A DNA stretch of 35,896 nucleotides from Shewanella inventionis (GCF_014641855.1 NZ_BMII01000040.1:1-35896); one strand, 5' to 3'. Counted from the stretch's first letter, positions 7,506-16,438 are shown. The notes: generated by a model from the sequence alone, not told the origin. Translations and numbers: made by a program.

Positions 7506-8369
7506 ATGAAGCGTATATTTTTGTTGATTGCAACCAACTTAGCCATTTTACTGGTTGCCTCAATTGTCATGTCTATTCTAGGGGTTAATACCCAAACTAT
7601 GGGTGGACTGTTAGTATTTGCTGCCATTTTTGGTTTTGGTGGCGCATTTATCAGTTTAGCCATTTCAAAATGGATGGCCAAAAAGACCATGGGTTGTGAA
7701 GTCATTACCCAGCCTCGTGACAATACAGAGCGTTGGTTAGTTGAAACGGTTGCTCGCCAGGCTAAACAAGCCGGCATTAACATGCCAGAAGTGGCCATAT
7801 ATCAGTCGCCTGAAATGAATGCGTTTGCGACAGGGCCAAGTAAAAACAATTCGCTTGTTGCAGTAAGTTCTGGCTTGCTTTACGGCATGACACAAGATGA
7901 AATCGAAGGGGTGCTTGCTCATGAGGTCAGTCACGTAGCCAATGGTGATATGGTGACACTAACCCTTATTCAAGGTGTGGTGAATACCTTCGTTATTTTT
8001 GCTGCACGTGTTGTTGCTGGGATCATAGATAACTTTGTATCAAGTAATGACGAAGAAGGCGAAGGCCTAGGCATGTTTGCCTATATGGCGGTTGTTTTTG
8101 TACTTGATATGTTATTTGGTATTTTGGCATCAATAATCGTGGCTTACTTTTCACGCATTCGTGAATTTAAAGCTGATGAAGGTGCTGCGCGCTTAGCCGG
8201 TAAAAGTAAAATGATTGCTGCATTAGAGCGTTTACGTCAAGGCCCTGAGTCTGGAGCTATGCCTGCTCAAATGTCGGCATTTGGTATTAATGGCAAGCGC
8301 TCAATGGCTGAACTGATGATGAGCCACCCACCATTGGAAAAACGTATAGCAGCATTAAAAAATAGCTAA
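7506..8369 (+). CDS. htpX: membrane metalloprotease HtpX
   Basis: A 287-residue M48-family zinc protease of the inner membrane that degrades damaged membrane proteins alongside FtsH. Two N-terminal membrane helices (about 4-24 and 34-53) are followed by the catalytic motif HEVSH (His139, Glu140, His143), two further hydrophobic segments (about 155-175 and 190-215), and the third zinc ligand in REFKADEGAA (Glu220). The C-terminus has MMSHPPLEKRIAAL, typical of the family. CAGGAG lies 6 bases before the ATG. Single gene with its own terminator. Confidence 0.96.
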   Translation: MKRIFLLIATNLAILLVASIVMSILGVNTQTMGGLLVFAAIFGFGGAFISLAISKWMAKKTMGCEVITQPRDNTERWLVETVARQAKQAGINMPEVAIYQSPEMNAFATGPSKNNSLVAVSSGLLYGMTQDEIEGVLAHEVSHVANGDMVTLTLIQGVVNTFVIFAARVVAGIIDNFVSSNDEEGEGLGMFAYMAVVFVLDMLFGILASIIVAYFSRIREFKADEGAARLAGKSKMIAALERLRQGPESGAMPAQMSAFGINGKRSMAELMMSHPPLEKRIAALKNS

Positions 8370-8398
8370 TATATACAGTTGTTTGTTCTGTTTATTAC

Positions 8399-8428
8399 AA
8401 TAAGGAGCCTAGTGCTCCTTATTTGTTT
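8399..8428 (+). terminator. Rho-independent terminator of htpX
   Basis: A 10-bp perfect stem AATAAGGAGC / GCTCCTTATT with loop CTAGT, then TGTTTT. Confidence 0.8.
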
Positions 8429-8533
8429 TATAGCCCATTTCTATGCTTAAATACGTAAAGTAAAGATAGCGTGATTTTGTATTTATGATTTATAGTTAAA
8501 TTGCTCTGTGTAGTTTGCTGTTCATCCATCACC

Positions 8534-8796
8534 TTGGCCAAATGTTCTTTCAAGGTTTTTTTCCGCATAGTGACGTAAGCCAGAGACTTTTATATGTAGT
8601 TATTTAACAAAAAGTCGATAACGACGTAAAAAGTTATTTAATGCAAACCGACACTATCTGCTAAGCACGTTTTACTTTTTTGTAGAATACACCTTTGCGA
8701 ATAAACTGCTTAGGTGATTTGGGCAAAGCCCATTTGACTCGATTAACATTCTGTTTGCTCTAACAAAATTAAACTAGCTCAGAACAATCGGCCCTA
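8534..8796. mobile_element. degenerate MITE-like element, copy A
   Basis: About 263 bp filling most of the htpX-GGDEF spacer. It aligns with the copy at 11929-12195. The best block is 8581-8632, with AGAGACTTT, TGTAGTTATT, AAAAAGTCGATAACG and GTAAAAA all shared, plus CGTTTTACT further on. The ends are inverted repeats but worn: GGCCAAATGTTCTTT on the left and, as reverse complement, GGCCGATTGTTCTGA on the right. There is no coding potential. Confidence 0.65.
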
Positions 8797-8903
8797 ATAG
8801 ATGAACTGTTACTAGGCCAAATGAGTTGCGGTTAATGACCGTTAGCGATAATGCCGGTGATGGGGTTAGTCACCAATATTGATATGTTTTTTAGGAAGGT
8901 GAT

Positions 8904-11405
8904 ATGTTAAAGACAGCTATTTCTCAGTCTCAACTTAGGGAGTGGCAGCAGGAGATTAATGATATCTCTGCCGAATTTCGTCTTACTATTACATTCAATC
9001 AGCTCAATACAAGGGATCATCGTTTTGAGGCGCTTTGTATCAGTCAATCAACTCCCGAGCGTGTCTGCCAACAGCATAAAATTAGTTTGTTGCAATACAT
9101 TAATGCGGATCTTGAAAAACACACCCAGGACAGTACTACTCCTGAAGTAGACATACATCATCAGTTAATTCGCAGTAAAGAAGGACACATTATTGCGGCG
9201 CTGAGTTTTAGTGCTGTGAATCACGATTTAGATAAACTCGGCCTATTCCAACCGTTAAGTGCAATTCAAGTTCGTATCGCTGATATGTTGAGTAATGCTA
9301 TTTGTGTGTATGTAAACAGTAGTGATTTGGACATTAAGAGCGACACGGGCATTTCTCATGCTGTTGATGTTCAGGCTTTTATCAACGCATTTGATGAACA
9401 TATTTGGATTAAAGACCTTCATGGCATTTATATCGGCTGCAATAAAAGTGTTGAGCGTGCCTGGCGTAAAACAACAGAGCAAATTGTGGGTAAATCTGAC
9501 TTTGACTTGTTTGATAAGCGCACCGCTGATTCGTTTGTTGAAGGCGATAAATTAGCTATCGAGGCTGGTACAACTGTGGTGGTATCAGAGTGCGAGGAAG
9601 TCGATTTACATTTTAATAAAGTCTGGCTTGAAACCATTAAAGCTCCCATTCACGATGATCAAGGTCAGCCAATCGGGGTGATTGGTATGACGCGAAATAT
9701 CGCTAAACATAAAGAGGCGCAAGAGCAATTGGTGTTAGCGGCAAATGTATTTCAAAATGCCGTAGAAGGGGTCGTGATTACAGATAGTGATGGTAATATC
9801 ACAGAAATTAATCAAGCATTTACAGACATTACTGGCTATAGCCGAGAAGAGGTGATGGGTAAAAATCCCAGCATATTAAGCTCTGGCCGCCATCCTAAAA
9901 GTTTCTTTGAGCGTTTATGGAATACCCTGCTAGTACAAGGTAAATGGCATGGAGAAATTTGGAATCGTCGTAAGCACGGAGCTATTTTTCCGCAAGCAAT
10001 CACCATTAGTGCTGTTTTTGATAAGCAAAATATTATTCAATATTATGTGGCGGTATTTGCTGATATTTCTGTCCAAAAACAAAATGAAGAAAAGCTCAAA
10101 AATCTAGCTTACTTTGACCCCTTGACACAATTGCCTAACCGTATGCAATTTATGTCGTTAGTTGAACAAGAGTTAAGTCATTCTAATCGTGCGAAAAAGC
10201 AATTAGCGATTATATTTTTAGATATCGATTTTTTTAAACACATCAATGACAGTTTAGGCCATGTGATTGGTGATGAAATTCTCGTTGAATTAGCTAAACG
10301 TTTGTCTTATGCATTATCGGACTATGATGTACTTGCACGTTTAAGCGGTGATGAATTTGTTGTGATGCTGCCCAGTATTTCGGGAACGGATTCGGTCACC
10401 TCATCGGTAGATAGGCTTCGCAGCGTGTTTGAGCGCCCGTTTATTCTCGATAATGCTCAGTCAGTCAGATTGACTGCAAGCATGGGCGTGGCAATTTACC
10501 CAAGTGATGGTGATGACCATGACAGTTTATTGCGCAATGCTGATGCAGCAATGCACCGGGCAAAACTTGATGGACGCAACAACTACGCGTTTTATACTGA
10601 GTCAATGACAAAGCAAGCTGTGGCTCAATTAAAATTGCAAACCGCATTGCATCAGGCAATGGCTAATGACGATTTTTACCTTGTATATCAGCCCAAATTA
10701 ACACTCAAAGACAACACAACTTGTGGTTTTGAAGCCCTAATTCGCTGGCATGATCCTGTTTTAGGTGACATTTCCCCAGGTGAATTTATTCCGCTGGCTG
10801 AAAAGATTGGCTTAATTTGGGGAATAGGCTTATGGGTGTTAAAAACAGCCTGTTTACAGGGCGTTGAATGGCTAACGCAAGGAAAATCTTTTGAGCGTAT
10901 TTCGGTAAACGTTGCGAGTTTACAACTTAATCGATCTGATTTTGTTGATCAGGTTAGGTTGATTTTACTGGAAACCGGTTTGCCTGCAAAACACCTAGAA
11001 CTTGAAGTGACAGAGTCTTGTATGATGCACGACCCTGATGCCATTATTCGTGATTTAAAGTTACTCGGTGCAATGGGAATTGCATTGAGTATTGATGATT
11101 TTGGTACAGGATATTCATCTCTTAATTATTTAAAGAAATTGCCCATTGATAAGCTTAAAATTGATCAATCCTTTGTGCGTGATATTCCTCATGATTCTAA
11201 CAATACCGCTATTGCGAAAGCCGTTATTGCATTAGGGCATGCGCTGAATTTACAAATTATTGCCGAAGGGGTAGAAACCCAAGCCCAGGCAGATTTTCTG
11301 CGTGAAAACGGATGTGATTTAGCTCAAGGGTATTTATACAGTAAACCTCAATTACCCAGTGCATTAGAGGCTTTTTTACCATTGGTGAGTGAGCATAAAG
11401 CTTAA
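8904..11405 (+). CDS. PAS-PAS-GGDEF-EAL cyclic-di-GMP signalling protein
   Basis: An 833-residue cytoplasmic protein without membrane helices. Residues 1-140 are an N-terminal region I do not recognise. PAS 1 spans about 155-270 (FDEHIWIKDLHGIYIGCN), PAS 2 about 278-395 (TDITGYSREEVMGKNPSIL). The GGDEF domain (about 400-565) has SGDEF at 481-485, an accepted active-site variant. The inhibitory I-site is absent (Ser472-Asp-Tyr-Asp475 instead of R-x-x-D). The EAL domain (about 575-825) keeps EAL (610-612), EVTES, DDFGTG (731-736) and AEGVET, so phosphodiesterase activity is likely. Both making and breaking of c-di-GMP are possible. AGGAAGG lies before the ATG. Single gene. The PAS ligand is unknown. 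Confidence 0.93.
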   Translation: MLKTAISQSQLREWQQEINDISAEFRLTITFNQLNTRDHRFEALCISQSTPERVCQQHKISLLQYINADLEKHTQDSTTPEVDIHHQLIRSKEGHIIAALSFSAVNHDLDKLGLFQPLSAIQVRIADMLSNAICVYVNSSDLDIKSDTGISHAVDVQAFINAFDEHIWIKDLHGIYIGCNKSVERAWRKTTEQIVGKSDFDLFDKRTADSFVEGDKLAIEAGTTVVVSECEEVDLHFNKVWLETIKAPIHDDQGQPIGVIGMTRNIAKHKEAQEQLVLAANVFQNAVEGVVITDSDGNITEINQAFTDITGYSREEVMGKNPSILSSGRHPKSFFERLWNTLLVQGKWHGEIWNRRKHGAIFPQAITISAVFDKQNIIQYYVAVFADISVQKQNEEKLKNLAYFDPLTQLPNRMQFMSLVEQELSHSNRAKKQLAIIFLDIDFFKHINDSLGHVIGDEILVELAKRLSYALSDYDVLARLSGDEFVVMLPSISGTDSVTSSVDRLRSVFERPFILDNAQSVRLTASMGVAIYPSDGDDHDSLLRNADAAMHRAKLDGRNNYAFYTESMTKQAVAQLKLQTALHQAMANDDFYLVYQPKLTLKDNTTCGFEALIRWHDPVLGDISPGEFIPLAEKIGLIWGIGLWVLKTACLQGVEWLTQGKSFERISVNVASLQLNRSDFVDQVRLILLETGLPAKHLELEVTESCMMHDPDAIIRDLKLLGAMGIALSIDDFGTGYSSLNYLKKLPIDKLKIDQSFVRDIPHDSNNTAIAKAVIALGHALNLQIIAEGVETQAQADFLRENGCDLAQGYLYSKPQLPSALEAFLPLVSEHKA

Positions 11406-11417
11406 ATATTGCACTAT

Positions 11418-11469
11418 TATACCCAACCAACCTGAAGATACGCGAGCATCTTTAGGTTGATTGGGTATA
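11418..11469. repeat. long palindromic (REP-like) hairpin
   Basis: Two 22-base arms beginning and ending TATACCCAA...TTGGGTATA match at 20 of 22 positions around an 8-base loop. It has no T-run. It precedes a second hairpin by five bases. It may act in transcript 3'-end protection; it may also be an interspersed palindrome, as TATACCC-type palindromes recur in this group of bacteria (from memory). Confidence 0.6.
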
Positions 11470-11473
11470 TATT

Positions 11474-11498
11474 AAAAGCCAGCAATAAGCTGGCTTTT
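11474..11498. terminator. bidirectional terminator
   Basis: A 10-bp perfect stem AAAAGCCAGC / GCTGGCTTTT with loop AATAA, between the convergent GGDEF-EAL gene and the 120-residue gene. Confidence 0.8.
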
Positions 11499-11531
11499 AA
11501 TTGTTTTTGCTGTGAGATTAGTACACTAGCA

Positions 11532-11894
11532 CTATGCGTATACGTCTACATTAACCGTTGATGATGTACTGCTGGCAGTTTCTGTTTCACCATTGTTGTA
11601 AATATTGCTCAAAGCTTCATAAAAAATACTGCCGATATCTTCATCTGACAGACCTTCAGTCATAGGCTTTAACTCATCTAAAACCGATTTTAACTCAATC
11701 TGCTGTTCTTGAGTTAATGAGGCTAACATTTCAGAAGTTGATTGTTGCTCCTCTTCGGTTAATGAAGATACCGCGTTTTCTAACCCAGGTGGTACACCGT
11801 CTTTTGGCGGCGGCGGACCATCTGGTCTTGGTGGACGTTGTGTATTTTCTGTCGAAGACATTTGAAACGATGTACTGCTGCTAGTCACTTGCAT
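11532..11894 (-). CDS. hypothetical proline-rich acidic protein
   Basis: A 120-residue protein of unrecognised family. Residues 1-18 are Ser/Thr-rich without a signal peptide. Residues 20-38 are proline-rich (RPPRPDGPPPP). Residues 45-95 are acidic and helical with two LT-E/Q-EQ stretches (SLTEEEQQ and SLTQEQQIELKSVLDEL). The tail is Ser/Thr-rich. A clear AAGGAG ribosome site supports the start. The composition echoes the proline-rich insert of the nearby sensor kinase and the 87-residue exported protein, so it may belong to the same regulon; this is inference. A MITE-like element separates it from that gene. Confidence 0.7.
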   Translation of the reverse strand: MQVTSSSTSFQMSSTENTQRPPRPDGPPPPKDGVPPGLENAVSSLTEEEQQSTSEMLASLTQEQQIELKSVLDELKPMTEGLSDEDIGSIFYEALSNIYNNGETETASSTSSTVNVDVYA

Positions 11895-11928
11895 ATTAAC
11901 TCCTTATCAACGATCTAAAATGAATGTT

Positions 11929-12195
11929 TAGGGTCTGTTGATCTTTCAAGGTTGTTTTTGCAGCGAATTGTTGGTCTTTTATACAAGGCAGAGACTTTGA
12001 TGTGTAGTTATTCTACATAAAAAGTCGATAACGCAGTAAAAATGGCCAACAAACACTGCCTGAAAGGTTCGGCTAAAAACGTTTTACTCTTTGTTGAATG
12101 GATTTTGCTTAGATGACTAGGCATCAATCCATTCGCCTCGATTAAAACGTTTTTAACTCGAACAAAATTTAACCAGCAAAGGTCAACAGACCCTA
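11929..12195. mobile_element. MITE-like element, copy B
   Basis: 267 bp bounded by terminal inverted repeats TAGGGTCTGTTGATCTTT (11929-11946) and its complement AAAGGTCAACAGACCCTA (12178-12195), 17 of 18 matching. The outer TA on both sides could be a TA target duplication, as for IS630/Tc1-type elements; this is not provable here. An internal imperfect hairpin pairs GACTTTGATGTGTAG with CTACATAAAAAGTC. No ORF of note. It sits exactly in the spacer between two small minus-strand genes and shares sequence with 8534-8796. Confidence 0.82.
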
Positions 12196-12205
12196 GCTAA
12201 AAGTG

Positions 12206-12469
12206 TTAGTTGCGTTTCTTTTGGCCTTGTTGCATATCTTCTGGTGGGTTATCCGGTACGGCAACAAGCTCACCATTGATCAATTGACAGGTTGCTTCAA
12301 TGCTATCACCACGAGGGGTTTCAAAGCTAACCTGAGTATTTTCAGCACTATTTGCACATGCCTCTATTGCTTCTTGTGGTGGCTTGCCTCCTGGTGGATT
12401 AGCCAACACACTTGCAGATACAAGTAAACTCAGTGTAACAAAACCAATACTGATTGGGTTAAGGGTCAT
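12206..12469 (-). CDS. small exported protein next to baeSR-like genes
   Basis: An 87-residue protein with a signal peptide (about 1-23, LSLLVSASVLA then NPPGG). The mature part of about 64 residues is proline-rich at both ends and has two Cys in EACANSAENTQVSFETPRGD and EATCQL, which could form a disulfide in the periplasm. AAGGAG precedes the ATG. It is divergent from the sensor kinase across a 135-bp gap, a layout typical of a periplasmic target or accessory of a two-component system. The function is unknown. Length and start look reliable. Confidence 0.75.
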   Translation of the reverse strand: MTLNPISIGFVTLSLLVSASVLANPPGGKPPQEAIEACANSAENTQVSFETPRGDSIEATCQLINGELVAVPDNPPEDMQQGQKKRN

Positions 12470-12604
12470 GGTGACGCTCCTTGGTTAGGTATTACGAGTA
12501 ATATATCTGATGATTGTGAAGAAAGTGTGCAGAAATCAAGGAGATTATAATCAGAAATTACAACTGACTAGTTTGCGGCTATATTGCTGGTTATACTGTA
12601 ATTT

Positions 12605-14122
12605 ATGCAAATCTCTCAAAAATTATTTTTAGCCTTTGTTGGCTTAACCAGTATTGTACTTATCGCCACGTTATCGTTAGCGAGGTGGAGTTTCGATCAA
12701 GGTTTTTTAGACTATATAAACAGTTTAGAACAAGAACGTTTGGCCAGTTTATCAGAAGATTTACTCACACTTTATGCGGCAAGTTCTCCTCAACCCATCG
12801 AGGAAGGTGAATCATTAATTACTTGGCACGCCGTGAGTCAAAACACCTTGAATCAGGCGATTTTAGCCCATTCTCCACAGCCTAGGATCCCGCGGGATAC
12901 CAATGCTGAGGGTGTTAATATGCCACCACGATCAGCAAATAGGGCTCCTGAACGTTTACCAGAACAGGCCAGACAAGGTCCTCGTTCGCCTCCACCACAT
13001 TTAAGACCGCCGGTAGCGAACAAGCATCGTGGTGGGCCACCAACCGGGTTGTATTCAGCTGAAGAGCAATATATTGCGGGAACGGTCATCGATAAAAAAG
13101 CCAACAGTATTAGCTATCCATTAGTGTATAACCAGCAAGTTGTTGGTTATATATTGAGTAACCCAATACGAGAAATAGAGTCATCTTCTGCTACAGCTTT
13201 TGCAAAACAGCAACGCTGGACTAGCTTGGCGATAGGCCTTGTTTGTTTATTGCTTGCCAGTGCATTAGCCTGGTGGTTGGCTCGCTTTTTGTTGGTGCCA
13301 GTAAATCAGGTGATGTTGGGCGTATCGTATTTGTCTAAGGGTGATTATGACCAACGTTTAGCAGATAATAAACGAGCTGATGAACTAGGAATGTTAATGA
13401 CAAACATTGATCATCTAGCAATGACATTAGCTAAAAATCGTAGCGCCAAAAACCGTTGGTTAGCCGATATATCGCATGAATTGAGAACCCCTTTAAGTAT
13501 TTTATGTGGTGAAATAGATTCGATTAAAGCGGGCATAAGGCCATTTGATCATGTGCAGTTAACCTCTATTGAACAAGAGGTGTTAAGAATGAAGCACCTG
13601 GTTGATGATTTGTATGAGTTGTCTTTGTCTGACGTTGGTGGCCTTAGATACCATTTAAAAAGTGTTAATATTAGCGAGTCATTAGAAACGACATTGACGA
13701 GCATTACCGCAACCATTCAAGACAAAGGCTTAACGTTAACCAAACAGATTACTCCCATGCTGTTTGTGTCGGCTGATGTGAGAAGGTTAGAACAATTATT
13801 CATCAATTTATTGATGAATGCGATGGCCTATACTGATAGCCCAGGTGAAATCAATGTTCAGTTAATTCACAAAGCCAATATGATCTATTTGATTATTAAT
13901 GACACCAAGCCCAGTGCATCCGAAGCAGAATGTGAATGCCTTTTTGAACCTCTTTATCGTCAAGACAGTGCAAGGACACGCAGAGGTAGTGGTGCGGGTT
14001 TAGGATTGACTATTTGTAAAAACATTGTTGAAGCACATAATGGCTCTATTAGTGCCGCGCCATCAAATATGGGCGGATTATGTATTAAAGTTCAATTACC
14101 TTTGTTGAGGAACTCATTATGA
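12605..14122 (+). CDS. baeS: BaeS-like sensor histidine kinase
   Basis: A 505-residue inner-membrane kinase. TM1 is about 8-28, the periplasmic sensor about 30-205, TM2 about 207-228, HAMP about 228-280. The HisKA box KNRWLADISHELRTPLSIL carries phospho-acceptor His291. The N-box is INLLMNAMAYTD (Asn401, Asn405), and the G2 box is SGAGLGLTICK. The G1 box is atypical (NDTKPS), as in BaeS, which also lacks a classical DxGxG. The sensor has an Arg/Pro-rich stretch at about 92-147 (PPRSANRAPERLP, RSPPPHLRPP). BaeS senses envelope stress and toxic compounds in E. coli; that input here is inferred. Its stop overlaps the regulator's ATG. No strong ribosome site is visible before the ATG. Confidence 0.9.
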   Translation: MQISQKLFLAFVGLTSIVLIATLSLARWSFDQGFLDYINSLEQERLASLSEDLLTLYAASSPQPIEEGESLITWHAVSQNTLNQAILAHSPQPRIPRDTNAEGVNMPPRSANRAPERLPEQARQGPRSPPPHLRPPVANKHRGGPPTGLYSAEEQYIAGTVIDKKANSISYPLVYNQQVVGYILSNPIREIESSSATAFAKQQRWTSLAIGLVCLLLASALAWWLARFLLVPVNQVMLGVSYLSKGDYDQRLADNKRADELGMLMTNIDHLAMTLAKNRSAKNRWLADISHELRTPLSILCGEIDSIKAGIRPFDHVQLTSIEQEVLRMKHLVDDLYELSLSDVGGLRYHLKSVNISESLETTLTSITATIQDKGLTLTKQITPMLFVSADVRRLEQLFINLLMNAMAYTDSPGEINVQLIHKANMIYLIINDTKPSASEAECECLFEPLYRQDSARTRRGSGAGLGLTICKNIVEAHNGSISAAPSNMGGLCIKVQLPLLRNSL

Positions 14123-14823
14123 GTGGATTTGCTCATCAGCAACCGATGACAGTCTTAGTGGTAGAAGATGAACCTAAAATAGCGCAAATTTTAGTGGATT
14201 TCTTGCAGTTAGAAGGATTTAACACGCTGGTTCAATATGATGGTCGTGATGTAATTGAGACCATTAAAACCAAGGCAATTGACTTTGTGATTTTAGATTT
14301 AATGCTGCCTTACAAAGATGGCTTAACGATTTGTAGAGAAATTCGCCAGTTTTCTATGTTACCAGTATTAATGCTCACCGCCAGAGTCGATGAAATTGAC
14401 CGTTTAATGGGGCTTGAGCTAGGTGCTGATGATTATGTGTGTAAGCCGTTTTCGGCCCGTGAAGTGGTCGCTAGAGTTAAAACCATTTTAAGACGGGTAG
14501 AAAACACCCAAGGTAGCCAGAATGAGCAAATTATTCGCTATAAGCATATCGATTTAAATATTGAACGCTTTAAGTGTCACGTTGATCAACAAGAGGTTGA
14601 GCTTACACCGGTAGAGTTTAGGTTGTTACAAACCTTGCTTAAACGCCCTGGGGTTGTCCATTCTCGCGACAGTTTAATGCAAGTGTGCTACGTCGACGAT
14701 CGTATTGTCAGCTCACGTACAATTGATAGCCATGTTAAAAACTTACGCCACAAACTGGCTCAAGTCACAAAACAAAAAGAAGTATTGCATTCTATTTATG
14801 GGGTTGGCTATAAAGTAGAGTGA
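14119..14823 (+). CDS. baeR: BaeR-like OmpR-family response regulator
   Basis: A 234-residue regulator. The receiver domain has acidic pocket Glu16-Asp17, phospho-acceptor Asp60 (VILDLMLP), Thr87 and Lys109 (CKPF). The C-terminal winged helix (about 140-232) has LTPVEFRLLQTLLKRPG, RTIDSHVKNLRHKL and the ending YGVGYKVE. The segments EIDRLMGLELGADDY and REVVARVKTILRRV are close to E. coli BaeR. It overlaps the kinase by ATGA, so the two are translationally coupled. The likely targets include the divergent 87-residue gene; no operator could be assigned by eye. Confidence 0.94.
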   Translation: MSGFAHQQPMTVLVVEDEPKIAQILVDFLQLEGFNTLVQYDGRDVIETIKTKAIDFVILDLMLPYKDGLTICREIRQFSMLPVLMLTARVDEIDRLMGLELGADDYVCKPFSAREVVARVKTILRRVENTQGSQNEQIIRYKHIDLNIERFKCHVDQQEVELTPVEFRLLQTLLKRPGVVHSRDSLMQVCYVDDRIVSSRTIDSHVKNLRHKLAQVTKQKEVLHSIYGVGYKVE

Positions 14824-15552
14824 TAAGCCCGCGTTAGGCTTAAATATGGCCATTTAAGGCATCAATTTACTCTTTATCCTCAATGTCTGCACCCTGTCTG
14901 CACATTTGCTGAGTAATATACCTGTAAAAGGACTTTCAGGTTTATATTTATGTTTTCATTGATGATTTATTTACTGTTGTGTTGTCAATCATTTATGGTT
15001 ATTAGCCTATTGATTGTATTTTTGACTCAAGACGATTCGACTAAATTAACAGAGCAATCTTACTGATTTGCTACAGCATTTGTTATTCACAGTTCAGGTG
15101 AGTTGTAATTTTTGAATAACATTGATTAACGTCACTCTGCTTTTTTACAAAGCATAATATTCATTTTGGTTTATTTTGCTTATCAAAAAATCACTATCTC
15201 TTAGGTCGCTAACGCCAAAATTTTATCAATCATTGCAATAATTGGATCTCATTGACCGTTTACAATCTTTATTTTTTCCTTAGGCTCTGTGGTTCTATCA
15301 GGCATCTTTTTGCATTAAAGTTCGATAAATCGGTATCTTCATGGTTTTTTTTCGTTAAATACTTTTGTTTACTCGCCCAGTGGCTGGCTTTTGTTTAGAA
15401 TGTGCCAGTTATTGGTGTTGTTTTGTAGAGTGTACTTTGCTAACTATGTAAGCAATGGCCTATAACAAGTTCATAAGATACTTTTCCACTGGCACTGGCC
15501 ATTCGGAATACATTTATACTGAGGTGGACTGTTTTTCTGCCTAGGAGCATTA
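14824..15552. other. 729-bp AT-rich intergenic stretch
   Basis: Apart from a weak TAAGCC/GGCTTA hairpin directly after baeR (14824-14842) and the 38-codon frame at 14950, I see no gene, tRNA, repeat or convincing terminator. It presumably contains the promoter of the PTPS-like gene. The length is unusual for this tightly packed region. Confidence 0.5.
14950..15066 (+). CDS. possible small membrane protein (38 residues)
   Basis: The ATG opens a hydrophobic frame, MFSLMIYLLLCCQ then SFMVISLLIVFLTQ, followed by a short polar tail. It would be a single membrane helix. An AGG about 10 bases upstream is a weak ribosome site. It lies downstream of baeR. Because AT-rich DNA easily yields hydrophobic frames, this is only a candidate. 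Confidence 0.25.
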   Translation: MFSLMIYLLLCCQSFMVISLLIVFLTQDDSTKLTEQSY

Positions 15553-16425
15553 ATGCAACTGTTTGTAAAAGATTTAACCGTTATTGATTTTTCTTACCTG
15601 TGCCCAATTAGAGGCATGGTGGGTGAAAGCTGGATTGTTGATGTTCTGCTTGATGGCGGCTTAGATGATCAAAATATGGTGTTAGATTTCGCTAAGGTAA
15701 AACGCACCATTAAAAATACCATCGACGATGTCGCTGATCATCGCTTGCTCATTCCTACAGCTTGCAGTGAAGTGCGCTGGCAACAAAAGGGTGACAGAGT
15801 ATGGATGGACTTTTCGAGTCAAAAAGGGGATATCCACCTTGCATGCCCATCACAAGCATTTGCTTTGATCCCAACTGACATTATTGATTATGAAAGTGTT
15901 AACGATTTTTTAAAAAAAGCCCTTCGCGAAGTATTACCTGAAAATGTGCAAGGGATCAGCTTAACTCTGCGCAGTGAAGTGTTAAATACGCCGTATTATC
16001 ATTACAGTCATGGTTTACGTAAACACGACGGTAATTGCCAACGTATTGCTCACGGACACCGCAGTCCTGTTACCGTATTTGAAAACGGCATTGCCGAACC
16101 TAAATGGGACCAATATTGGGCAGATCGTTGGCAAGATGTGTACTTAGGTACTGAAGAAGATCTCGTGTCTGTCAATACGCTAGAGCTGTCAAAGCAAACT
16201 AATATCAATGACGAAACTCACTTCGGTTTTCACTACATGGCGCCACAAGGTGATTTTCAGTTGGCCATGCCAAAACAATGTTGTGATTTAATTCCTCACG
16301 ATACCACTGTTGAGTTGTTAGCAGACTATATGGCCAGTACCTTGGCAAGCAAGGTGCCTGAAAGTCATTTTAAAGTCATCGCATATGAAGGTATTGGTAA
16401 AGGGGCTATTGCGGTTAAAGGTTAA
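15553..16425 (+). CDS. two-lobed 6-pyruvoyl-tetrahydropterin synthase/QueD-like protein
   Basis: A 290-residue protein built of two T-fold-like halves. The first (about 1-130) keeps NMVLDFAKVKRTIKN and DHRLLIPT, the typical PTPS centre, but lacks the zinc histidines near its start. The second (about 150-285) has HYSHGLRKHDGNCQRIAHGH, which resembles the zinc-binding and catalytic segment of PTPS/QueD (H, then GNC, then HGH). Single-domain members are 120-150 residues. It probably acts on a pterin or deazapurine precursor; the exact reaction is not readable. AGGAG precedes the ATG by 6 bases. Single gene with a strong terminator. Confidence 0.8.
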   Translation: MQLFVKDLTVIDFSYLCPIRGMVGESWIVDVLLDGGLDDQNMVLDFAKVKRTIKNTIDDVADHRLLIPTACSEVRWQQKGDRVWMDFSSQKGDIHLACPSQAFALIPTDIIDYESVNDFLKKALREVLPENVQGISLTLRSEVLNTPYYHYSHGLRKHDGNCQRIAHGHRSPVTVFENGIAEPKWDQYWADRWQDVYLGTEEDLVSVNTLELSKQTNINDETHFGFHYMAPQGDFQLAMPKQCCDLIPHDTTVELLADYMASTLASKVPESHFKVIAYEGIGKGAIAVKG

Positions 16426-16438
16426 TATATTCAAATTT

